Position numbers and translations under genes: made by a program. This document shows positions 19,451 to 26,422 of a DNA stretch of 64,000 bases, in pieces. The notes beneath the pieces are model-generated. The model was not told where the DNA came from. It was given only the letters and a program-made list of their open reading frames with translations, and searched no databases. Within the stretch, counting starts at the first letter, position 1; each line of letters opens with the position of its first letter. The DNA is from an uncultured Alphaproteobacteria bacterium (GTDB taxonomy: Bacteria > Pseudomonadota > Alphaproteobacteria > MPNO01 > UBA830), in contig CAJWSW010000008.1 in NCBI GenBank assembly GCA_913046035.1, forward strand, positions 1-64,000, given 5' to 3'.

Positions 19451-21151
19451 CTATTTGGCGTCTTCAGGAAAATGACGGAATACCGACAACAGGCCGTTCG
19501 GCGCTGCTTGACCGAGACCGCAGATCGATGCATCCATCATGGTTTTGCTAAGTTCTTCAAGTAATGGACGATCCCAGTGATCTGCTTCCATCAATTTGAC
19601 CGATTTTTCACATCCGGCACGGCAAGGCGTGCACTGGCCGCATGATTCATGCTGGTAAAATCGCATAAGGTTTAATGCAGCATTCGCGATGTTATCCTGC
19701 TCCGAAAGGATAATGACCGCGCCTGAACCCGCGAGGCATCCGTATTCTTCCAAGGTTCCGAAATCGAGCGGTATGTTGTCCTTTTCGGCTGGTAATATGC
19801 CGCCTGATGCCCCCCCCGGTAAATATCCCTTGAATGTGTGGCCGTCCGCCATTCCACCGCAATACTCATCTATTAGCTCACGGACGGTGATACCCGCCCC
19901 TGCAATCTTGGCGCCCGGCTCACGGACGCGCCCTGACACGGAAAAGGTTCGCAGGCCCTTGCGGCCGTTCCGCCCATGGTTAGAAAACCACTCTGGACCA
20001 TTCTCCAGCACATCTCTTACCCAGAAAAGTGTTTCGACATTATTAATCAGGGTAGGGCGATTAAATAGTCCCACCTCTGCCGCAAATGGTGGTTTGTGCC
20101 GCGGAATTCCTCGCTTGCCCTCGATGCTCTCTAACATCGCTGACTCCTCGCCGCAGATATAAGCACCCGCACCACGACGGACGTAAACCGTTCCTGGTTC
20201 TAGGAGAGCTGCCTCTTCAAGCTTCGCGATGGCATCAATTAAAATTGCCCGCGCAGCAGGGTACTCATCACGGATGTATATGTAACAAGCCTCTGCCTCT
20301 ACCGCCCACATTCCAATTAGGACGCCTTCGAGAAATTGGTGAACCTCCTGCTGAATAAAGTAGCGGTCTTTAAACGTGCCGGGTTCACCCTCATCGGCGT
20401 TCACTGCCATAAGCCGGGGGCCTGGAAAGCCCCGAACGATGCGCCATTTACGGCCTGTGGAAAAGCCTGCGCCGCCCAGTCCGCAAAGTGATGAGCTTTC
20501 AAGTGATGAAATTACCTGCTCTCGAGACAACTTGCCATCATAGCAGCGTCTTAGCGTCTTGTAACCTCCGGCAGAGACATATTTGTCGTAATCGATGTGA
20601 TCCGGTATTACTGCTCTTACGGATGAGCTCGCTACAGCGTCCTCAATTTTTTCAGGTGTTGCGTGAAATATTTGATTTTGGCCGACTGCAACGGCTGGTG
20701 CCTTGTCGCAAGCTCCCATACAGGGTGCCGTCAAGACGCGAGCATTATTACCCAAGATACTATTAAGGCTAGATAACAGTTCTTTCGCACCCAACATCTC
20801 GCAGGTCAGAGACTCACAAACCCTTACAGTTATTTCTGGCGGCGAAGCCTCCTCATCGGCAAGAACATCGAAGTGGTGATAAAAAGTTGCGGTCTCATAT
20901 ACTTCAGCGATTGCGAGACGGAATTCATCGGCCAGCGCGACAAGATGGTTGGAACTAAGACAACGATAGTAATCCTGAATCAGATGCAGAGCCTCAATTA
21001 ACATATCACGGGACCTCGGCATATCGCCCAGTAAAGCTGAGACTTCTGACGTGGCATTTTGAAGCAGTTGGCGACCTTTTGGATTCGATGCGCCGCTACG
21101 GCCTTTGCCGGGACCGCGGAACTTTGGAATTTCTGGTTTAACTCTCGTCAT
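19451..21151 (-). CDS. Fused formate dehydrogenase gamma-beta subunit (NuoE-NuoF fusion)
   Basis: A 566-residue protein joining a NuoE-like domain (about 30-170; 2Fe-2S ligands in CESLTCEM and CMGACDKAP) to a NuoF-like domain (about 190-560) that binds FMN and NADH (GLGGAGFSTGRKW, AVNADEGEPGTFKDRY, GAGAYICGEESAML) and a 4Fe-4S cluster (CGQCTPCRAGC). It transfers electrons from the Mo subunit to NAD+. In many bacteria FdsG and FdsB are separate proteins; fused versions also occur. Sixteen bases separate it from fdsA, and its start overlaps the DUF3553 gene by 14 bp. Confidence 0.94.
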   Translation of the reverse strand: MTRVKPEIPKFRGPGKGRSGASNPKGRQLLQNATSEVSALLGDMPRSRDMLIEALHLIQDYYRCLSSNHLVALADEFRLAIAEVYETATFYHHFDVLADEEASPPEITVRVCESLTCEMLGAKELLSSLNSILGNNARVLTAPCMGACDKAPAVAVGQNQIFHATPEKIEDAVASSSVRAVIPDHIDYDKYVSAGGYKTLRRCYDGKLSREQVISSLESSSLCGLGGAGFSTGRKWRIVRGFPGPRLMAVNADEGEPGTFKDRYFIQQEVHQFLEGVLIGMWAVEAEACYIYIRDEYPAARAILIDAIAKLEEAALLEPGTVYVRRGAGAYICGEESAMLESIEGKRGIPRHKPPFAAEVGLFNRPTLINNVETLFWVRDVLENGPEWFSNHGRNGRKGLRTFSVSGRVREPGAKIAGAGITVRELIDEYCGGMADGHTFKGYLPGGASGGILPAEKDNIPLDFGTLEEYGCLAGSGAVIILSEQDNIANAALNLMRFYQHESCGQCTPCRAGCEKSVKLMEADHWDRPLLEELSKTMMDASICGLGQAAPNGLLSVFRHFPEDAK

Positions 21152-21329
21152 TTGTCTCCGCTTCGTCCACGGTTTGCAGGTTGATAATTTCTGCGTTGAT
21201 CAAGTGTTTTCCTGCATTTTCGAAGTTAACTGTTATCCGGGTGCCATCCACCGACTGAACTTGTCCCAGACCCCAGTCGCTCTGTGTCGGATGCCGGACA
21301 AATGCCCCGGGCGCTATATCGTATACCAT
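21138..21329 (-). CDS. Small DUF3553 protein
   Basis: A 63-residue protein of the DUF3553 family, recognised by VRHPTQSDWGLGQVQSVDGT and ITVNFENAGKHLI. This all-beta module is common as a short stand-alone alphaproteobacterial protein and also as a domain in UvrD/PcrA-type helicases; its function is not established. It is the first gene of the formate dehydrogenase operon and overlaps fdsGB by 14 bp, so the two are translationally coupled. Whether it serves the dehydrogenase or is only carried along cannot be said. Confidence 0.85.
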   Translation of the reverse strand: MVYDIAPGAFVRHPTQSDWGLGQVQSVDGTRITVNFENAGKHLINAEIINLQTVDEAETNDES

Positions 21330-21526
21330 TCAAAATGCCTTCATTCTCTCATGAAGCAATTTACATTAATTTTTAGCTTCGTTAAGGGTGAGTTATTTAG
21401 CAAAATCCGGGGCCGTTTTGGAGATTAGGTTCCGCTTGTTAGTTGAGTTTGTTGTGCGCTATCTTGCAGGGCGGTCTGAAATCAGTCCGCTGTCCAACCC
21501 GAGGTGTGGCATAGCTCCCGGTAGAA

Positions 21527-21943
21527 ATGACAATTACAATTCCTCCAGATTACCAACCAACCGAAAAAGAGCCTTTCATGAATGATGTGATGCTGGAATA
21601 TTTTCGGCGGAAACTCGTCTTTTGGAGGGACAGTCTATTACGTGACTCTAGTCAAACATTACAAAATCTCCAGGAGCCTGAATCTTGGTCCGCTGACCAG
21701 TCTGACCGTGCAATGGCTGAAACGGACAGGTCCATAGAATTGAGAACCCGTGACCGTGCGAGAAAATTAATCCAAAAAATTGACGATGCTTTGCAGCGGA
21801 TCGAAGACGGCAACTACGGCTATTGTATCGACACAGGCGAGCCGATTAGCGTTAAACGGCTAGAAGCACGCCCTATTGCGACGCTTGGGCTTGAGGCGCA
21901 AGAAAGGCATGAACGTCTGGAAAAAACAAAGCGTGACAATTAA
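21527..21943 (+). CDS. dksA: RNA polymerase-binding transcription factor DksA, one-cysteine variant
   Basis: A 138-residue DksA, which binds the RNA polymerase secondary channel and mediates the stringent response with ppGpp. The coiled coil runs from about residue 25 to 95, and the zinc-finger region is GYCIDTGEPISVKRLEARPIATL. Only one cysteine (C100) of the usual four remains, with Thr at the second position; one-cysteine DksA forms are known in alphaproteobacteria and do not need zinc. It is a lone gene between the formate dehydrogenase operon and the SMP-30 gene. A TraR-like protein with all four cysteines is encoded at 56060. Confidence 0.93.
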   Translation: MTITIPPDYQPTEKEPFMNDVMLEYFRRKLVFWRDSLLRDSSQTLQNLQEPESWSADQSDRAMAETDRSIELRTRDRARKLIQKIDDALQRIEDGNYGYCIDTGEPISVKRLEARPIATLGLEAQERHERLEKTKRDN

Positions 21944-22051
21944 TTAGGGAGGCTTTGGGGTCTGCGCTTACCGAGCCGTTCAAAAATTGTCCCGGATGCT
22001 CGGCAAGGCTGTGCTTGTGCGCAACCCTCAATATCGTTTTGGGAGTTTTTA

Positions 22052-22930
22052 ATGTTTGAACCATATGTTGCCGTGAAGCATAGTTGCATTCTTGGGGAGT
22101 CGCCGATCTGGTCGGAGGTCGAACAGGCCCTTTACTGGGTGGATATTCGAAACCCCATGATTTACCGCTGGACTGCGGCATCTCGCGAATTGAAGAGCTG
22201 GCCTGTCCAAACTGAGATCGGGTCTATTGGCTTTGCCAGTGAGGGGCGGCTAATCGCTGGGACGCGGATGGGATTCGCTTATATCAATCTGGCAGACGGC
22301 GAGTTTAGAGAGCTTATTGATCCAGAAGGTAGTGGTCGCATGAATACCATCCGGTTGAATGACGGGAAAGTTGACCGCAAAGGCCGTTTCTGGTGTGGGT
22401 CCATGGAAGATCCCGGTGCGTCGGAAATCGCAACCTTGTATCGGTTAGATCCTGATCATTCAGTGCACCGCATGGAAGGACCTGTCCAGATATCTAATGC
22501 TATTTGCTGGAGCCCTGATAACACCTTGATGTTTTTCGCAGACTCCCGAAAGCAGGTGGTATGGGCTTACGATTTTGATATCGGTGAAGGCACAATTGAG
22601 AACCGCCGTGTGTTCATCGAAGTACCGAGAGAAGAGGGTGTGCCTGATGGGGCAACTGTTGATGCCGATGGCTTTCTCTGGTTGGCACATATGCGTGGTG
22701 GGCGGGTTAAACGCTATGATCCAGACGGCAAGGTCGAGCGGGAGATACTATTTCCTGCCTCTCTCACCTCGTGCCCGGCATTCGGTGGTGCGGATCTCTC
22801 GACGCTCTACGTCACTACCGCGTCGTCGCTTTTTGAGCAGTCGGATTTCGCGCGTGAGCCGGATGCCGGTTCGGTTTTCGCGGTTGAAACTGATATTAAA
22901 GGCCTTGCCGAACCAGCATTCGGCGCCTGA
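22052..22930 (+). CDS. SMP-30/gluconolactonase/LRE-family protein
   Basis: A 292-residue six-bladed beta-propeller lactonase-like protein. It has the LGESPIWSEVEQALYWVDI opening with the metal-ligand glutamate (E in LGESP), IRLNDGKVDRKGRFWCGSM, and NAICWSPDNTLMFFADS near the expected second and third ligands (N and D). These enzymes hydrolyse sugar or other lactones with Ca or Zn. Start supported by GGGAG before the ATG. A CitE-like lyase follows, suggesting a catabolic unit, but the 175-bp gap means they may be independently transcribed. The substrate is not assignable. Confidence 0.9.
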   Translation: MFEPYVAVKHSCILGESPIWSEVEQALYWVDIRNPMIYRWTAASRELKSWPVQTEIGSIGFASEGRLIAGTRMGFAYINLADGEFRELIDPEGSGRMNTIRLNDGKVDRKGRFWCGSMEDPGASEIATLYRLDPDHSVHRMEGPVQISNAICWSPDNTLMFFADSRKQVVWAYDFDIGEGTIENRRVFIEVPREEGVPDGATVDADGFLWLAHMRGGRVKRYDPDGKVEREILFPASLTSCPAFGGADLSTLYVTTASSLFEQSDFAREPDAGSVFAVETDIKGLAEPAFGA

Positions 22931-23105
22931 ATGGGGGCTTGGTGGTTAACCCAAATTACATTGGGGAGCCGGAAACTTCTATTCGAATCCATTGATGAAA
23001 TAGGTTGAGATCAATATCAGTTGCGGCCTGCTCGGTTACCGCATTTCGATGATGGAATCTGGACCAGCGTGTAAGATAGGTGTAGCCCGAACTAAGGAGG
23101 TAACC

Positions 23106-23966
23106 ATGAGAGATCCAAAAATTCGGCCACGCCGAAGTTTGCTGTTTGTCCCTGGTCTGCGGCCTGACCGGTTTTCTAAAGCTCTGGAAAGCGGTGCGGA
23201 TATCGTGTGCGTCGATATCGAGGATGCCGTGCCATTGTCACGTAAACAGGAAGCGCGAGATTTGACCCTCCCACTTTTGGCTGATGAACATTCGGCTGAT
23301 GTGGAAATCATGGTCCGCGTAAATCCTTTATCTACCCCAGATGGACTGCGCGATATTTTAGCCCTTCGTAATAGCAATGTGCCGCCAAAGGCAATCATGC
23401 TGGCCAAACCCGGATCAAGTGCAGAAATCAGATTATACGATGAATTATTGCAGGGAAGCTGCGCGGAAATTAGGTTTCATGTGATTATCGAGTCCACAGA
23501 TGGTCTAGAGAATGTCATGGAGATTGCCAGTGCGTCTGAGAGGATTGACTCTCTTTTGTTTGGCGCTGTGGATATGTCTGCCGACCTGAGAGCCCAAAAA
23601 ACCTGGGAAAATATGCTTTATGCTCGGTCGCGTGTGGTTCATGCAGCTTCGCGGTTTGATTTGGACCTCTTAGACGTTCCATTTCTTAACCTCTCCGATC
23701 AGGCGGGCCTAGAAGATGAGGCAAGGATGTCTGATGCCCTCGGCTTTACGGGAAAGGCATCGATACATCCAAAGCAAATTCCAATCATTAATGAGGTTTT
23801 TTCGCCGACTCCTGAGTTGGTGAGCCGTGCTAGAAGAATTTTAGCGGAATTTGAAAAAGATGAGACAGGGCTTGTTGTTCTGGATGGAGAACTAATCGAG
23901 CGCCCTGTAATACGATCGATGCTTCGTGTCCTTGCGATCGCTGAGCACCTCAAGACGCTCTCTTAG
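23106..23966 (+). CDS. CitE-like / malyl-CoA lyase-family protein (HpcH/HpaI superfamily)
   Basis: An approximately 286-residue aldolase-type lyase of the CitE/malyl-CoA lyase branch. It opens with RRSLLFVPGLRPDRFSKALE, then DIVCVDIEDAV (metal-site Glu/Asp) and IIESTDGLENVMEIA, and ends with the GKASIHPKQIPIINEVFSP segment typical of CitE. I use the ATG at 23106 because AAGGAGGTAACC sits directly before it; an earlier ATG at 23049 has no such site. Stand-alone CitE homologues cleave or hydrolyse 3-hydroxyacyl-CoA-type substrates. It ends 4 bp inside the convergent DUF427 gene. Confidence 0.9.
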   Translation: MRDPKIRPRRSLLFVPGLRPDRFSKALESGADIVCVDIEDAVPLSRKQEARDLTLPLLADEHSADVEIMVRVNPLSTPDGLRDILALRNSNVPPKAIMLAKPGSSAEIRLYDELLQGSCAEIRFHVIIESTDGLENVMEIASASERIDSLLFGAVDMSADLRAQKTWENMLYARSRVVHAASRFDLDLLDVPFLNLSDQAGLEDEARMSDALGFTGKASIHPKQIPIINEVFSPTPELVSRARRILAEFEKDETGLVVLDGELIERPVIRSMLRVLAIAEHLKTLS

Positions 23967-24763
23967 TCGCCTCTATAAAATTTCATCGTTGTTTTATCGA
24001 TTTCTGCGCCGTCTATGAAAATTGCATCGACCTGTTCGTTGTAAAAACAAATTAAGTTTCCGACTTTTTGGCATTCGGGAATCGGCTGGGGGTAGACCCA
24101 AGCGATATCTGGGAATGAGACGCCTGCGATCTCAGCTGAAAAATATTTTGCTTTACCCTTATACGGGCAGATTGAAGTGGTGGCGCTCTCGACGAGCAGT
24201 TCCATCCGCACATCTGATGCTGGGATGTAAAAACGAGTTGGAAGACCGGTCTCGAAGAGGAAGAGAGCATTTGTTGTATCTGCGATTGCTACACCGCCAA
24301 GGATTACCCGTACGGGGCGAGAAGAGGGAAGGGCATCCACCCGTTTATATGGGTCGCGAGGGTGGGCGAATACTTCCTCATCTTCCTCAAACCAATGATC
24401 CACCCTTTCCCAGTAAAATGCGCAGTAATCCTGAAGGTTTATCGCCGTCATTTCATCGTACGGTGTCTGATACGCCCAGACGGCATTTACCGACTCCCGA
24501 TCCCCCGCCTTTATGGACCAGTAGGAGGCATGCCCCTTGTACTGGCAATAGCTCTCGTGACTAGTCGGTTGCATTAGTTCGAGCCGGACGTCCCTCATTG
24601 GGAAGTAATAAACTGGTAGGTGGCCAGTCTCATACATCAGAACTGTATTGGTCGAGTCAGCAATCCATTCATCTCCGAATTTGACCCGTACGCGTCGTGG
24701 AGATGGTTCCAGGCGAACTATGCGATTGGGATTTTTTTTGAAGCCAGGTGCCGGGTTGGGCAT
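23963..24763 (-). CDS. Tandem DUF427 protein
   Basis: A 266-residue protein built from two DUF427 domains of about 110 residues. Each repeat has the same plan: VRVKFGDEWIADSTNTVLMYETG then YYFPMRDVRLELMQPT then CQYKGHASYWS in the first, and VRVILGGVAIADTTNALFLFETG then FYIPASDVRMELLVES then CPYKGKAKYFS in the second. The function of DUF427 is unknown; single-domain forms are common. It diverges from the UbiD gene at 24878 and its stop overlaps the CitE-like gene. No signal peptide or membrane segment is visible. Confidence 0.9.
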   Translation of the reverse strand: MPNPAPGFKKNPNRIVRLEPSPRRVRVKFGDEWIADSTNTVLMYETGHLPVYYFPMRDVRLELMQPTSHESYCQYKGHASYWSIKAGDRESVNAVWAYQTPYDEMTAINLQDYCAFYWERVDHWFEEDEEVFAHPRDPYKRVDALPSSRPVRVILGGVAIADTTNALFLFETGLPTRFYIPASDVRMELLVESATTSICPYKGKAKYFSAEIAGVSFPDIAWVYPQPIPECQKVGNLICFYNEQVDAIFIDGAEIDKTTMKFYRGD

Positions 24764-24877
24764 AGATGTCTCTCCTCGGCTCTAACATAGTTAGCTATTC
24801 CCCCGACACAAGCAGACAATGGGGCTGGAGGGCGAACCTAACTCTGTTTAAACTAGGCAATTCGCAGGCGCCGAGTA

Positions 24878-26422
24878 ATGTCTATGTCACTCAAAGTCGA
24901 TCAAATGCCCAATCTAGATGAATTCCGGCTCCGTCATTTTGTCGAACGCATGGTTGGTGAAGGTGAAGTCGTCGTCGTTGATACACCAGTCGATCTTGTC
25001 GACGTTGCAGCACGCTTGGATGGAACTGAAAAGGCGGTGCTCCTGCGTCAGGTCGGTCCCGAGAAGGCGCAACTCGTTGGCGGCATCACTGGAAGCCGCG
25101 CTCGGATTGCAAAGGCATTCGGCGTGGAACCGGAAGAGCTTCTGACTGAGGTAAACCGCAGGCTTAGCGAACCGCAAGATTTGGTCGAAATTGAAAGTGA
25201 GGACGCTCCGGTCCATGAGGTAGTGGAAACGGGCCGTGAAATCGACCTGACAAAGCTGCCCGTACATTTGCAACACGAACTTGACGGCGCCCCCTATATT
25301 TCTGCGTCACTAGATTATGTCATTAATCCAGCAACGGGATGGACAAATAACGGTGTTCGCCGTTTGATGCTTCGCGGCAAGACCGAAACTGGGATCGATT
25401 TAGTCGCGCCGTCAGACTTGAAAGCGATTTACGAGCGATGTGTGTCCAGTGGGGAACGTTTACCAATTGCTTTTGCTGTGGGCTCACATCCCTGCGACCA
25501 CTTGGCGGCGGTTATGCGTATGCCAGTAGATGAATTACCCCTTGTTGCCAGGTTGCGCGGCGCAACTTTACCTGTTGTTAAATGTATCACTTCTGCAATC
25601 CGGGTACCTGCCGACGTCGAATATGTTATCGAGGGGTATCTCGATGAGCACGGACATGCTGAGCCGGAAGGTCCCTACGGTGAATTCCTCGGATACTACG
25701 GTGTAGTAAAGAGCAATCCTGTGTTTCACTGCACCGCAATCACGCGACGCAAGGATGCGCTGTTTCAGACCTCTACTATTTCAGGCGAACATATTGGCTG
25801 GACAGACACTACACAGCTAAATGCTATCCGAGCTGAGGTAACTGTTTGGCGTGCACTACAGACCGCGGTTCGCGAACCAGTTGGTATAAACATTACAACC
25901 TCATCAGGCGGTAGTTTCAACGTCAGGGTATCGCTGCGGCAGCGAATGCCGGGCGAGGCGCGAAATGCGATTGCCGCAGTGATGGGCTCACTGGCCAATG
26001 CAAAACACATTTTTGTTGTCGATCCGGATATAGATATATTTGACGATGCGCAAATGGACTGGGCGCTCGCCACGCGATTTCAGGCAGACCGGGATTTAGT
26101 GGTCGAATCCGGGTTTCGTGCATTGCCACTCGATCCGTCCCTTAATGGGAAACGCGTGGGGGCGAAGGCGGGTTTTGATCTCACGTTACCCTTTGGCGAG
26201 CGAGGATTGGCTCAAACTGTGCCTAAAACTATGATTTCCGGTCAAAAGACCCATGATAGTGTGGAGGCAGCGCTCGCTGAGAAGCCGAAATCATTTGGCG
26301 AGCTAATGGTAGCGACGGGTTCGCGCGACGGGCGAGAAATTGTGCGAGCGCTCGAAATGCTTAGAACGGCTGGGCGCCTCGATCGGGTCGAAAATGGCCG
26401 TTACGTGATCAGCAACGAATGA
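24878..26422 (+). CDS. UbiD-family decarboxylase with C-terminal winged-helix-like tail
   Basis: A 514-residue prenylated-FMN-type decarboxylase. The core includes LPVHLQHELDGAPYISASLDYVINP, the GSHPCDHLAAVMRMPVDELPLVARLRG block and the acidic catalytic motif EPEGPYGEFLGYYG. It is far from the canonical UbiD at 14344 and is presumably a catabolic aromatic or heteroaromatic acid decarboxylase. Roughly residues 469-514 form an extra segment (FGELMVATGSRDGREIV, then an RALEMLRTAGRLDRV helix and a short strand RYVIS) that looks like a winged helix; this is read by eye. Its stop codon overlaps the start of the molybdenum subunit gene (ATGA), so the two are translationally coupled. Confidence 0.88.
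   Translation: MSMSLKVDQMPNLDEFRLRHFVERMVGEGEVVVVDTPVDLVDVAARLDGTEKAVLLRQVGPEKAQLVGGITGSRARIAKAFGVEPEELLTEVNRRLSEPQDLVEIESEDAPVHEVVETGREIDLTKLPVHLQHELDGAPYISASLDYVINPATGWTNNGVRRLMLRGKTETGIDLVAPSDLKAIYERCVSSGERLPIAFAVGSHPCDHLAAVMRMPVDELPLVARLRGATLPVVKCITSAIRVPADVEYVIEGYLDEHGHAEPEGPYGEFLGYYGVVKSNPVFHCTAITRRKDALFQTSTISGEHIGWTDTTQLNAIRAEVTVWRALQTAVREPVGINITTSSGGSFNVRVSLRQRMPGEARNAIAAVMGSLANAKHIFVVDPDIDIFDDAQMDWALATRFQADRDLVVESGFRALPLDPSLNGKRVGAKAGFDLTLPFGERGLAQTVPKTMISGQKTHDSVEAALAEKPKSFGELMVATGSRDGREIVRALEMLRTAGRLDRVENGRYVISNE

Noticed and set aside
21339-21356. Short palindrome CTTCAT-N6-ATGAAG upstream of the DUF3553 gene as an operator
   Set aside because: Six-base arms are expected by chance at this length and no regulator is known for it.
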